DNA of 64,000 nt from Paraburkholderia tropica (GTDB lineage: Bacteria; Pseudomonadota; Gammaproteobacteria; Burkholderiales; Burkholderiaceae), in the NCBI RefSeq assembly GCF_900109265.1, contig NZ_FNZM01000019.1, forward strand, positions 124,001 through 188,000. The letters are read 5' to 3'. This document shows, piece by piece, positions 33,902-42,556 of the stretch. Position 1 is the stretch's first letter. Each line of letters opens with the position of its first letter. The notes beneath the pieces were generated by a model. It was given only the letters and a program-made list of their open reading frames with translations. It was not told the origin of the DNA and ran no database searches. The position numbers and the translations under genes were made by a program.

Positions 33902-34846
33902 ATGTCGTCCGCGCAAACCGACCTTCAAAACAGCCGCCAGGGCGTCGCCATGCTCGCGGGCGGCGGCCTGCTGATGGGCACCATTGGCGTGTTCGTCGAA
34001 GAGGCGCATCTCGGCGCGCTCACGCTGGTGTTCTTCCGCTGCCTGTTCGGCATGCTCGCGCTCGCCGCGTACTGCGCGTGCAAAGGCTGGCTCGCGCCGC
34101 GCCAACTGGCACGCCAATTCACGCGCCGCACCTTCGCGCTCGCGTTCATCTCGGGCGTGCTGATGGTGACGCAGTGGGTCGGCTTTTTCGATTCGATCCA
34201 TCGCACCAGCATCGCGGTCGCGACGGTCGTGTTCCATGTACAGCCGTTCTGGGTCGTGCTGATCGGCGCGGCGATCTTTCACGAGCGTCTCGGCGCGGAC
34301 CGGCTCGGCTGGATCGCGATTGCGTTCGTGGGACTCGTGCTCGCCTCGGGCGTGCTCGCGGAAAGCCAGGTGGCCGATCATCCGCGCTATCTGATTGGTC
34401 TGGCCGAAGCGCTCGGCGGATCGGTGCTCTATGCGAGCGTCACGCTGATCGCGAAGAGTCTGCGCGAGCTGCGTCCGCATCTGTTCACGCTGACGCAATG
34501 CGCGGTGGGCGCGCTGTGTCTGCCGCTGATCGCGCCGTTCGTCGCGCCGCTCGAACTCACGCATATTTCGGCGCCGCAATGGGGCTGGCTCGTGGGGATG
34601 GGCGTGCTGCACACGGGGCTGTCGTACGTGCTGATTTACGGCGCGCTGCCGAAGCTCACGACGCCCGTGATCGCCGTACTGCTGTTCGTGTATCCGCTCA
34701 CGGCCATCGCCGTCGATGCGATCGTCTACGGCCGCGCGCTGAGCGTGCCGCAACTCGCGGGCATGGTGCTGATCGTCACGGCGAGCCTCGGCGTCAATCT
34801 CGGCTGGCGTCTGTTGCCGCCGAGGCTCGCGTTCAAACGGCGTTGA
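33902..34846 (+). CDS. EamA/DMT-family exporter
   Basis: Inner-membrane protein of 314 residues with ten helices in two EamA repeats (about 15-145 and 160-295). Recognisable segments are GGGLLMGTIGVFVEEAHLGALTL and FFRCLFGMLALAAYC in the first repeat and GMGVLHTGLSYVLIYGALPKL in the second. Divergent from a LysR gene, its likely regulator. It converges with the MFS gene at 34865, 18 bp away. The exported compound is unknown. Confidence 0.87.
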   Translation: MSSAQTDLQNSRQGVAMLAGGGLLMGTIGVFVEEAHLGALTLVFFRCLFGMLALAAYCACKGWLAPRQLARQFTRRTFALAFISGVLMVTQWVGFFDSIHRTSIAVATVVFHVQPFWVVLIGAAIFHERLGADRLGWIAIAFVGLVLASGVLAESQVADHPRYLIGLAEALGGSVLYASVTLIAKSLRELRPHLFTLTQCAVGALCLPLIAPFVAPLELTHISAPQWGWLVGMGVLHTGLSYVLIYGALPKLTTPVIAVLLFVYPLTAIAVDAIVYGRALSVPQLAGMVLIVTASLGVNLGWRLLPPRLAFKRR

Positions 34847-34864
34847 CCCCTAAGGGCCACGCGC

Positions 34865-36163
34865 TCAGCCCGGCAACACTTCGCCCTTCGTTTCCGGTGC
34901 GAACGGAATGATCAGCAGGCCGACCACGAACGCGATCGCCGTGAGCGCGACCGGCACGCCGAGCGTGTGCATATGCAGCACCGCCGCGCCCAGCAGGAAG
35001 TTCACGCCCGCGCCCACGAACCGTCCGAACGACGTGCAGAACGCGAACGCCGTGGCGCGCACGCGCGTGCCGAACTGCTCGGGCAGCCACAGGCTGAACA
35101 GCGCGAAATTGCCGCCGAAAAAGCCCAGCACGAACAGAATGGCGATGAACGGCACGAGCCCGTTTTCGAGGTAATAGGCCCAGCCGAAGCTCGCCGCGAT
35201 CGTCACCGCCATGCCCGCGAAGTAAATCGCCAGCGTCCATTTGCGGCCGATGCGTTCGGCCATCGGCGGCAGCGCGAGACAGCCCAGAATCGTGCCGATC
35301 GACAGAATGCCCGTGGCGATCGACGCCGTGCGAATCGCCTCGGCCTTGCTCGCGCCCGCCCGGGTGGCGAGCTGGATCACCGCCGACGGCTCATACACCG
35401 CGCCCGCCCACAAACCGATGATCGCAATCGTCAGCAGCGCGCACGCGACCACGGTGCGGCGGCGATAACCGGCGCTGAAAATCTCGCGCAGCGGATGGCC
35501 GTGATGCACCTGGCTCGCGTCCGACTTCTGCCACTTGTCCGGCTCCTCCACGCGCGTGAGCACGAGAATGGCGACCACCACCGGAATCGCGCCCGTCAGG
35601 AACATCGCGCGCCAGCCGAAATGCACGCCGACCGTGTAGTTCAGCGCCGCCGCGATAAAGAAACCCGCGTAATACCCGGTCTGAAGATAACCCGCACCCA
35701 TCTTGCGCCGGTCCTCGGGCCAGGATTCGGCCACGTAGGTGCCCGCGAGCGCCCATTCGCCGCCGATGCCCACGCCCGCGAGAAAGCGGTAGATGCCGAG
35801 CGCCCACACGCTTTGCGCGGTCGCCGACAAGCCCGTGAAGATCGCAAACATGAAGATGGTGCCCGCGAGCACGCGCGTGCGGCCGAAGCGGTCCGCCAGC
35901 GGCCCCCAGATGAACGACAGCCCCCAGCCGACGAGGAACAGCGCGAACAGGATCGAGCCCGCGAGACCGATGTTCGGCGCGGTCGCGGCATAGCCCGAAT
36001 GCGGCAGCAATTCGGTGAGCGCGGGCGTAAGCACGAGCGCGTAGATGAACGAGTCCATGCCGTCGAGCGTCCACCCGGCCCAGGCGCCCCAGAAACCGGC
36101 GATCTGCGAGCGGTTCAGCGGCGTCTTGTGAGCACGCCGGGCGGGCTCGGTAATCGAATTCAT
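34865..36163 (-). CDS. MFS carboxylate transporter (SHS/AAHS-like), candidate malonate carrier
   Basis: Inner-membrane symporter of 432 residues with twelve predicted helices. WTLDGMDSFIYALVLTPAL in helix 1 and FIWGPLADRFGRTRVL, the family motif A, resemble the sialate/aromatic-acid and Jen1-type branches. It also has GVGIGGEWALAGTYVAESWPEDRR. It is divergent from the GntR gene that heads the malonate decarboxylase operon, across 202 bp, and the cluster has no mdcL/mdcM or mdcF carrier, so malonate uptake is the best guess. That assignment rests on context only. Confidence 0.85.
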   Translation of the reverse strand: MNSITEPARRAHKTPLNRSQIAGFWGAWAGWTLDGMDSFIYALVLTPALTELLPHSGYAATAPNIGLAGSILFALFLVGWGLSFIWGPLADRFGRTRVLAGTIFMFAIFTGLSATAQSVWALGIYRFLAGVGIGGEWALAGTYVAESWPEDRRKMGAGYLQTGYYAGFFIAAALNYTVGVHFGWRAMFLTGAIPVVVAILVLTRVEEPDKWQKSDASQVHHGHPLREIFSAGYRRRTVVACALLTIAIIGLWAGAVYEPSAVIQLATRAGASKAEAIRTASIATGILSIGTILGCLALPPMAERIGRKWTLAIYFAGMAVTIAASFGWAYYLENGLVPFIAILFVLGFFGGNFALFSLWLPEQFGTRVRATAFAFCTSFGRFVGAGVNFLLGAAVLHMHTLGVPVALTAIAFVVGLLIIPFAPETKGEVLPG

Positions 36164-36344
36164 GATGCTCCTCTCTCCTGTGATGCCGCGCGCCCTGAAT
36201 GCTGATTGAAAGCGCGGCGCGGAACGCGAACCGGACTGTGGCCGGCTCTCTTCAAGAACTCCCTGTGAGCCCCCGATTGCTGCTTTCCCCGTCTATTCTG
36301 TATTGCGCGTTTTGCGGGTTTGCGAGGCTTTCGCCCTTGTCGTT

Positions 36345-36355
36345 TTATATATAAT
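36345..36355 (+). promoter_or_regulatory. Promoter palindrome of the gntR-mdc operon
   Basis: TTATATATAA (36345-36354) is a perfect palindrome overlapping a -10 TATAAT (36350-36355). Transcription should begin about 36362, four bases before the gntR ATG, so the leader is almost absent. FadR/VanR-subfamily GntR proteins bind short AT-rich palindromes, so autoregulation is likely. No clear -35 is seen. Confidence 0.55.
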
Positions 36356-36365
36356 ATTTGATCTC

Positions 36366-37190
36366 ATGAGCGACGCAACGAATGGTTTTCCCCTGGATGG
36401 CAGCGCGACGGAGGGGTCGGCAAACGGATTGCCGACGCTCGCGGCGCCTCGCACCAGCACTTCGCGCATGATCGCGGACGCCTTGCGCACCGCCATCGTC
36501 GAAGGCACGCTCGCGCCGGACGCGCCGCTGCGCCAGGACGCGATCGCGCGGCATTTCTCGGTCAGCGCCATTCCCGTGCGCGAGGCGCTGCGCCAGCTCG
36601 CGAGCGAAGGCTGGGCGCGCATCGAAGTGAACAAGGGCGCGAGCGTCGCCTCGCTGTCGCGCGACGAGGCCCGCGAGATCTACGAGATCCGCTCGGCGCT
36701 CGAAAGCCTCGCACTGGGCCTCGCCATTCCGAATCACACGGCCGCTTCGCTGCGCGACGTGAGCGCGCTGGCCGCCGCCGCGAAGCGCGAGCGCGATCCG
36801 TCGCTGTATGTGGCGCGCAACGAGGACTTCCATATGAGCCTCTACGCGCCCGCAGGCCGCCCGCAACTGATGGACATGCTTGTCACGCTGCATCGGCGCG
36901 GCGAGCGTTATCTGCGGCTCAAATTCGGCTTTCCCGCCTACAAGGGCGAGTCCGATGCCGAACACGCCGAAATTCTCGCTGCCGTGAAGCGCCGCGACGT
37001 CGCTGCCGCGCAGGCGCTCGTGGCCGCGCATCTGCTCGGCACCGGCGAGCTGATCTACCAATTTCTGACCGATCGACAGGCCGAACGCGCCGCGGCGCAG
37101 CCCGCCGCGAAGAAAGCGCGCGCGCCCTCTCCTGCGTCTCCCGCATCCTCCCGCTCACGGAGCCGAACTCCCGATGAAGCCTCAAGCTGA
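36366..37190 (+). CDS. GntR-family regulator (FadR/VanR subfamily) of malonate decarboxylase
   Basis: Winged-helix regulator of 274 residues. The GntR helix-turn-helix is RMIADALRTAIVEGTLAP through FSVSAIPVREALRQLASEGW (about 35-85), followed by an FCD all-helical effector domain (about 100-225) with the metal/ligand residues in YEIRSALESLA and RNEDFHMSLY. The C-terminal tail is Ala/Ser/Arg rich and low-complexity. Its last 17 bases overlap mdcA in another frame, so it is the first gene of the operon and likely autoregulates; malonate or malonyl-CoA is a plausible effector. The frame stays open upstream, but the ATG at 36366 is the sensible start. Confidence 0.87.
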   Translation: MSDATNGFPLDGSATEGSANGLPTLAAPRTSTSRMIADALRTAIVEGTLAPDAPLRQDAIARHFSVSAIPVREALRQLASEGWARIEVNKGASVASLSRDEAREIYEIRSALESLALGLAIPNHTAASLRDVSALAAAAKRERDPSLYVARNEDFHMSLYAPAGRPQLMDMLVTLHRRGERYLRLKFGFPAYKGESDAEHAEILAAVKRRDVAAAQALVAAHLLGTGELIYQFLTDRQAERAAAQPAAKKARAPSPASPASSRSRSRTPDEASS

Positions 37191-38856
37191 CACCTCCGCC
37201 TCGCCCGCTCACGCCAGCCCGGCGCCGCGCTCGTGGACCACGCGCCGCGACGAGAAAGCGCGCCGCCTCGCCGCCATTTCCGGCTGGCTCGAAGACGGCG
37301 TGCTGCCCGCCTCGCGCATGACCGACGCGCTCGAACTGCTGATCCGCCCCGGCGACCGCGTGGCGCTCGAAGGCGACAACCAGAAGCAGGCCGACTTTCT
37401 CTCGCGCTCGCTCGCCAATGCCGATCCCGCGAAGCTCAACAACATTCATCTGCTGATTTCGAGCATCAGCCGCCCCGAACACCTCACGCTGTTCGAGCGC
37501 GGCATCGCGCATCGCGTCGACTTCGCGTTCGCGGGGCCGCAGAGCCTGCGCGTGGCGCAACTGCTCGAAGACGGTCAGCTCGAAGTGGGCGCGATCCACA
37601 CGTACGTGGAGCTGTACGCGCGCATGTTCGTCGATCTGATTCCGCAGGTCGCGCTGCTCTGCGCGGAAAAGGCCGACCGCCACGGCAATCTCTACACCGG
37701 CCCGAACACCGAAGACACGCCCACGATCGCCGAAGCCGCCGCGTTCAGCCAGGGCATCGTGATCGTTCAGGTTAACGAAATCGTCGATGAACTGCCGCGC
37801 GTCGATATTCCGGGCTCGTGGGTGGACGTGGTCGTGCAGGCCGATCGCCCGTTCGCGGTCGAGCCGCTGTTCACGCGCGACCCGCGCCATATCGGCGACC
37901 TGCAGGTGCTCACGGCGATGATGGTCATCAAGGGCATTTACGCGCCCTACGGCATCACCGCGCTCAATCACGGCATCGGATTCGACACGGCCGCCATCGA
38001 ACTGCTGCTGCCGACCTACGGCGAACAGCTCGGCCTCAAGGGCAAGATCTGCCGCAACTGGACGCTCAATCCGCATCCCACGCTGATCCCCGCCATCGAA
38101 TCGGGCTGGGTGGACAGCGTGCATTGCTTCGGCAGCGAAGTGGGCATGGAGGCGTACATCGCCGCGCGCCCCGACGTGTTCTTCACCGGCAGCGACGGCA
38201 GCCTGCGCTCGAACCGCGTGCTGTGCCAGCTCGCCGGGCAATATGCGGTCGATCTCTTCATCGGCTCCACGCTGCAGATCGACGCCGATGCGAATTCGTC
38301 GACCGTCACGCGCGGGCGTCTCGCCGGTTTCGGCGGCGCGCCGAACATGGGCCACGATCCGCGCGGCCGCCGTCATGCAAGCGAAGCGTGGCTCAAGCTG
38401 CTCAAGGACACGGGCCCGGTGTCGCGCGGCCACAAACTCGTGGTGCAGCTCGCGGAAACGTGGAAGAAAGGCGGCGAGCCGACCTTCGTCGACGAACTGG
38501 ACGCGATCGCCGTGGGCGAGAAAAGCGGCATGCCGGTCGCGCCCGTGATGATCTACGGCGACGACGTGAGCCACGTGGTCACCGAGGAAGGCATCGCGCA
38601 TCTGCATCGCGCGGAAGGCATCGAGGAGCGGCGCGCGTCGCTCGCGGCCGTCGCGGGCGTGACGCCGATCGGCCTGCGCGCGAAGCCCGAAAAGACCGAG
38701 GAATTGCGCCGTCGCGGCATCGTGCAGTTCCCCGAGGATCTCGGCATTCGTCGCGGCGAGGCCAAGCGTTCGCTGCTCGCCGCGCGCAGCATCGACGATC
38801 TGGTGACGTGGTCGGGCGGTCTGTACACGCCGCCCGCGCGCTTTCGCAGCTGGTGA
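37174..38856 (+). CDS. mdcA: Malonate decarboxylase, alpha subunit
   Basis: Malonyl/acetyl-ACP transferase subunit of 560 residues in the biotin-independent malonate decarboxylase. It swaps free malonate for the acetyl group on the ACP subunit. The sequence follows the MdcA family: RRDEKARRLAAISGWLEDG at the start, NQKQADFLSRSLA, DMVVQADRPFAVEPLFTRDPRHIG approximately, and TFVDELDAIAVGEKSGMPVAPV. The ATG at 37174 lies inside the gntR 3' end with GGAGC ten bases upstream. mdcB begins five bases after its stop. Confidence 0.93.
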   Translation: MKPQADTSASPAHASPAPRSWTTRRDEKARRLAAISGWLEDGVLPASRMTDALELLIRPGDRVALEGDNQKQADFLSRSLANADPAKLNNIHLLISSISRPEHLTLFERGIAHRVDFAFAGPQSLRVAQLLEDGQLEVGAIHTYVELYARMFVDLIPQVALLCAEKADRHGNLYTGPNTEDTPTIAEAAAFSQGIVIVQVNEIVDELPRVDIPGSWVDVVVQADRPFAVEPLFTRDPRHIGDLQVLTAMMVIKGIYAPYGITALNHGIGFDTAAIELLLPTYGEQLGLKGKICRNWTLNPHPTLIPAIESGWVDSVHCFGSEVGMEAYIAARPDVFFTGSDGSLRSNRVLCQLAGQYAVDLFIGSTLQIDADANSSTVTRGRLAGFGGAPNMGHDPRGRRHASEAWLKLLKDTGPVSRGHKLVVQLAETWKKGGEPTFVDELDAIAVGEKSGMPVAPVMIYGDDVSHVVTEEGIAHLHRAEGIEERRASLAAVAGVTPIGLRAKPEKTEELRRRGIVQFPEDLGIRRGEAKRSLLAARSIDDLVTWSGGLYTPPARFRSW

Positions 38857-38861
38857 GCGCG

Positions 38862-39839
38862 ATGCGCACGCAATCGAATCCGTCGCCGGCTGTTGTTGCG
38901 CCGCTTGCTGAGAGCGCGCCTTATACGGCATCCGAAGCGGTACACGAGGGCGCTCACGCAAGCGCGCTGCGTCCCGACGCGCAACTGGCGCGCTTCGCCC
39001 GCGACGCGCTGATCGATGAAGCGCGGCTCACGCCGAAGCCCGCGCTCGTCGATGCACGCGGCAGCGGCGCGCACGTCGACCTCGACCTGGCGATCATGCT
39101 GCGCTCCGCGCACGCGCTCGAACCGACCTTCGCCGCGCTCGCGCGCGCTTCGTCCGGCGCACGGCCCGGCACCGCGCTGCGCACCGACCTCGCGCGCATC
39201 GGCCGCGCGGGCGAAGCGGCGATGATGCGCGCGACCGCCGGCAGCAACGCGCATCGCGGCGCGATCTGGATCGTGGGCCTGCTGGTTGCGGGCGCGGCGA
39301 TCGTGCACACGCCCGCCGTCGACGACAGTGCGTATGCACACGCCACCCGCATCGGCGAAACCGCCGCGCATATCGCGCGCTTCGACGACCTGCTCGCGCA
39401 GCCCGCCCGCAGCAACGGCGAGCGCGTGCGCGAGCGCTACAACGTGGGCGGCGCGCGCGGCGAAGCGCAAAACGGCTTCCCGCACGTGCTGCGCGTCGGC
39501 CTGCCCGCGCTGCACGACGCGCGTGCGCGCGGCGACGACGAAGCCGCCGCTCGCGTCGACGCCCTGCTCGCCATCATGGCCTCGCTCGACGACACCTGCG
39601 TGCTGCATCGCGCGGGCCTCGCCGGACGCGAAGCCGCGCAAGCCGGCGCGCAGCGCGTGCGCGACGCGGGCGGCATCGCCACGCGCGCGGGCCGACACGC
39701 GTTCGACGCGCTCGAACGCGCGCTGCTCGCGCTCAACGCATCGCCAGGCGGCGCGGCCGATCTGCTCGCCGCGACGCTCTTCATCGACAGACTGGTTCAG
39801 CACCGCATCGGCGGGAGGACGGTTTCATGGAACAACTGA
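38862..39839 (+). CDS. mdcB: Triphosphoribosyl-dephospho-CoA synthase
   Basis: Makes 2'-(5''-triphosphoribosyl)-3'-dephospho-CoA from ATP and dephospho-CoA, the precursor of the prosthetic group of the malonate decarboxylase ACP. The 325-residue protein is CitG/MdcB-like: DARGSGAHVDLDLAIMLRSAHAL is a typical start, and RTGLARIGRAGEAAM and GSNAHRGAIWIVGLL approximate the nucleotide-binding region. GGTGAG upstream of the ATG is a possible ribosome site. It overlaps mdcC by 13 bp. Confidence 0.9.
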   Translation: MRTQSNPSPAVVAPLAESAPYTASEAVHEGAHASALRPDAQLARFARDALIDEARLTPKPALVDARGSGAHVDLDLAIMLRSAHALEPTFAALARASSGARPGTALRTDLARIGRAGEAAMMRATAGSNAHRGAIWIVGLLVAGAAIVHTPAVDDSAYAHATRIGETAAHIARFDDLLAQPARSNGERVRERYNVGGARGEAQNGFPHVLRVGLPALHDARARGDDEAAARVDALLAIMASLDDTCVLHRAGLAGREAAQAGAQRVRDAGGIATRAGRHAFDALERALLALNASPGGAADLLAATLFIDRLVQHRIGGRTVSWNN

Positions 39840-40153
39840 CATTCGACTATCCGGCGCAGCGCGCCGTGACCACGCGCGCGCATGTGGGCGTGGTCGGCTC
39901 GGGCGATCTCGAAGTGCTGCTGCAGCCCGCCGCCGACATGCAGGCGCGCGTGGTCGTGCACACGAGCGTGGACGGCTACAGCCACATCTGGAAGAGCGTG
40001 CTCGACCGCTTCTTCACGCGCTACGACGGCGCGGCGCTCATCGAGATCAACGACTTCGGCGCGACGCCCGGCGTCGTGGCGCTGCGGCTCGCGGAAGCCG
40101 TCGAGGCCGCGCAGGACGATGCGCAGAACGGCGCGCAAGGAGCGAGATCGTGA
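39827..40153 (+). CDS. mdcC: Malonate decarboxylase acyl carrier protein (delta subunit)
   Basis: Small 108-residue protein that carries the acyl group. Ser25 in VGVVGSGDLEVLL is the expected site of the 2'-(5''-phosphoribosyl)-3'-dephospho-CoA prosthetic group, as in Klebsiella MdcC. The later SHIWKSVLDRFFTRYDG and EINDFGATPGVVALRLAEA segments are also conserved. It overlaps both neighbours by a few bases, so it is translated as part of a chain. Confidence 0.93.
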   Translation: MEQLTFDYPAQRAVTTRAHVGVVGSGDLEVLLQPAADMQARVVVHTSVDGYSHIWKSVLDRFFTRYDGAALIEINDFGATPGVVALRLAEAVEAAQDDAQNGAQGARS

Positions 40154-41031
40154 GCATGGCTAATCAATCCGCACTGCTGCGCGACAGCTTCATCGAGTTG
40201 AGCGCGCGCGAACGCGCCGCCGCCGTGCTCGACGCCGGCACGTTCCGCGAATTGCTCGGACCGTTCGACCGCATCGAATCGCCGTGGCTGCCGCTGCAAG
40301 GCATCGTCTGCCAGGCCGACGACGGCGCGGTGATCGCGCGCGGCACCATCGACGGCCAGCCCGCCGTGGTCGCCGCGATCGAGTCCGCGTTCCAGGGCGG
40401 CAGCATCGGCGAAGTCTCGGGCAGCAAGATCGCGGCGGCGCTCGAACTCGCGCTCGCCGACTGCGAGCGCGGCAAGATCGTGCGCCCCGTCGTGCTGTTC
40501 GAAACCGGCGGCGTACGGCTCCAGGAAGCGAACCTCGGCCTCGCCGTGATCGCCGAAATCCAGTCGGCCATCGTCGCGCTGCGCCGTCACGTGCCGGTCG
40601 TCGGCGTGATCGCGGGCATGGTGGGCTGCTTCGGCGGCATGTCGCTCGCGGCCGGTCTGTGCTCGTATCTCGTGATGACGAAGCAAGGCCGCCTCGGCAT
40701 GAACGGCCCCGAAGTGATCGAGCAGGAAGCAGGCATCGAGGAACTCGACGCCAGCGACCGCCGCCGCGTATGGCAACTGATCGGCGGCGAGCAGCGCGCA
40801 CGCACCGGCTTTGCGGACGCGCTCGTGGAAGATGCCGTCGACGATGTGCGCGAGGCCGTGCGCGCTGCGTTCGCGCAGGGCGTGCCGGCGGCGCATCGCA
40901 CCGGGCAGGTCGCGGCCACGCTCGCGAAGCTCGCGCAGATCGATCCCGCCGCCGTGACGCCCGACACGATGCGCGCCATCTTCGGCCCGTCGCCCTTGAA
41001 CGCCTCGCGCACGCACGGAGAAACCGCATGA
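40150..41031 (+). CDS. mdcD: Malonate decarboxylase, beta subunit
   Basis: One half of the enzyme that decarboxylates malonyl-ACP; 293 residues of carboxyltransferase/crotonase fold. The oxyanion-hole region is VGVIAGMVGCFGGMSLAAGLCS, and GRLGMNGPEVIEQEAG is the family motif. GTG at 40150 is chosen because AAGGAG lies seven bases upstream and it overlaps the mdcC stop (GTGA); an ATG two codons later (40156) would be 13 bases from that site. Confidence 0.92.
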   Translation: MSMANQSALLRDSFIELSARERAAAVLDAGTFRELLGPFDRIESPWLPLQGIVCQADDGAVIARGTIDGQPAVVAAIESAFQGGSIGEVSGSKIAAALELALADCERGKIVRPVVLFETGGVRLQEANLGLAVIAEIQSAIVALRRHVPVVGVIAGMVGCFGGMSLAAGLCSYLVMTKQGRLGMNGPEVIEQEAGIEELDASDRRRVWQLIGGEQRARTGFADALVEDAVDDVREAVRAAFAQGVPAAHRTGQVAATLAKLAQIDPAAVTPDTMRAIFGPSPLNASRTHGETA

Positions 41032-41852
41032 GCGAATCGACCTTGAATCGCGGCGCACGCTGGCTGCGCGCGCTCGCGGGCCAGCAGCCGGACGGCGTGA
41101 ACGGCGCGTGCGTGCAGTACGCCGACGCGCCGCTCGGCGGCGAGACCGCGCGCTTCATCACCGTCGCGCCGGATGCGAACAACCGTTTTCCTCGCGCGCG
41201 CGACAACGTGGTCGGGCTCGAACAGGGCTGGCGTCTTGCGCAAGCCGTGCGCGACGTCATCGACGCGGACAAGGCGAGCGGCACGCGCCGCCCGATCGTG
41301 GCGATCGTCGACGTGAAGAGTCAGGCGTATGGTTATCGCGAGGAAATGCTCGGCATTCATCTCGCGTGCGCCGCCGCCGTCGATGCTTATGCGAGCGCGC
41401 GGCAGGCCGGTCATCCCGTGGTCGCGTTGATCGTCGGGCCCGCGATGTCGGGCGCATTTCTCGCGCACGGCTATCAGGCCAACCGCATCGTCGCACTCGA
41501 CGCGCCCGGCACGATGGTGCACGCGATGGGCAAGGAAGCGGCGGCGCGCGTCACGCGGCGCAGCGTCGAAGACCTCGACGCGCTCGGCGAAAAGATCGTG
41601 CCGATGTCGTATTCGATGGCCTCGTTCGCGAAGCTCGGCCTGCTCGACGAACTGATCGGCGACGTCGATGCCGACGCGCCCAGCGACGCGCAGATCGCCC
41701 GCGTGCGCGACGTGCTCGCGCAGAAGGTGCACGAAGCGCGCGGCGACACGAGCGGTCTCGCACATCGTCTGCAAGGCGAGGCGGCGCAGCGCACGCGCGC
41801 GGCGTCGATCGAAGTGCGCAAGCGGCTTGCGCAACAGTGGGACGCGAACTGA
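41028..41852 (+). CDS. mdcE: Malonate decarboxylase, gamma subunit
   Basis: Second half of the malonyl-ACP decarboxylase, 274 residues, paired with MdcD. It has the carboxyltransferase-like IVAIVDVKSQAYGYREEMLGI, the segment LIVGPAMSGAFLAHGYQANR, and DAPGTMVHAMGKEAAARVTRRS. The ATG overlaps the mdcD stop (ATGA) with GGAG six bases upstream, so translation is coupled. Confidence 0.92.
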   Translation: MSESTLNRGARWLRALAGQQPDGVNGACVQYADAPLGGETARFITVAPDANNRFPRARDNVVGLEQGWRLAQAVRDVIDADKASGTRRPIVAIVDVKSQAYGYREEMLGIHLACAAAVDAYASARQAGHPVVALIVGPAMSGAFLAHGYQANRIVALDAPGTMVHAMGKEAAARVTRRSVEDLDALGEKIVPMSYSMASFAKLGLLDELIGDVDADAPSDAQIARVRDVLAQKVHEARGDTSGLAHRLQGEAAQRTRAASIEVRKRLAQQWDAN

Positions 41853-42556
41853 TGCGCGTGTGCGCCGCGCCGCCGTTCGCCGCCAGCGCGCTGCGCGCGA
41901 GCGTGGGTGCAAGCGATGCGCGTTGGCGCGCGCATGATCTGCTGCGGCTCAAGCGGCTCGCCGAATCCGACGACGAACCGGCGTGGGTCCGCGCGGCGTT
42001 CGCGCGCGCGCCGTTCGCGGTCGTGCGCCGCGCCGAGGCGGCGACGGGTTTTGTCGCGGCGGGCGTGCGCGGCGCGACGCGCGCCGAGCGCTACGGCACG
42101 TGGATTTCTGTTCAGGATATCGAAGCATCTGTTTCACCCGAAGCGCTGCTCGATTGCGACCCCGCGCCGGAACGCGCCGCCCTGCCCGCGTTCGTCGCGC
42201 TCGCCGCCTTGCGCGCGCATGACGCGCTGAGCGGCTACGTGTGGGGACCGGCGGGCAGCGTCGGCTTCGAACTCGCCACGCAGACGCCGACGATCACCGC
42301 ATCGAGCGATCTCGACGTGCTGATCCGTGTACCGCAGCGCGGCGATCCCGCCAGCCTGCATGCGCTCGCGGACGCGCTCGCCGAGGCCGCGCGTCTTGCG
42401 GGCACGCGCGTCGATGCGCAACTGGAAACGCCCGCAGGCGGCGTCGCACTGGCCGAACTCACGATGGGTAAAGCGCGCGTGCTTTTGCGCGCGCGCGACG
42501 GCGCGCGGCTCGTCGCCGATCCGTGGCACGCGGCGTCATCGGCAAGCTCTCTATGA
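41852..42556 (+). CDS. mdcG: Malonate decarboxylase holo-ACP synthase (phosphoribosyl-dephospho-CoA transferase)
   Basis: Transfers the prosthetic group made by MdcB onto MdcC; 234 residues. The nucleotidyltransferase-like motif is SSDLDVLIRVP, with Asp pair for metal binding, and WGPAGSVGFELATQTPTI precedes it. The start is the ATG at 41852 in a TGATG overlap with mdcE. It ends in the overlap with mdcH. Confidence 0.9.
   Translation: MRVCAAPPFAASALRASVGASDARWRAHDLLRLKRLAESDDEPAWVRAAFARAPFAVVRRAEAATGFVAAGVRGATRAERYGTWISVQDIEASVSPEALLDCDPAPERAALPAFVALAALRAHDALSGYVWGPAGSVGFELATQTPTITASSDLDVLIRVPQRGDPASLHALADALAEAARLAGTRVDAQLETPAGGVALAELTMGKARVLLRARDGARLVADPWHAASSASSL

Noticed and set aside
36919..38961. 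680-codon frame antisense to mdcA
   Set aside because: Overlaps the full length of mdcA, which has clear family motifs; the antisense translation has none.
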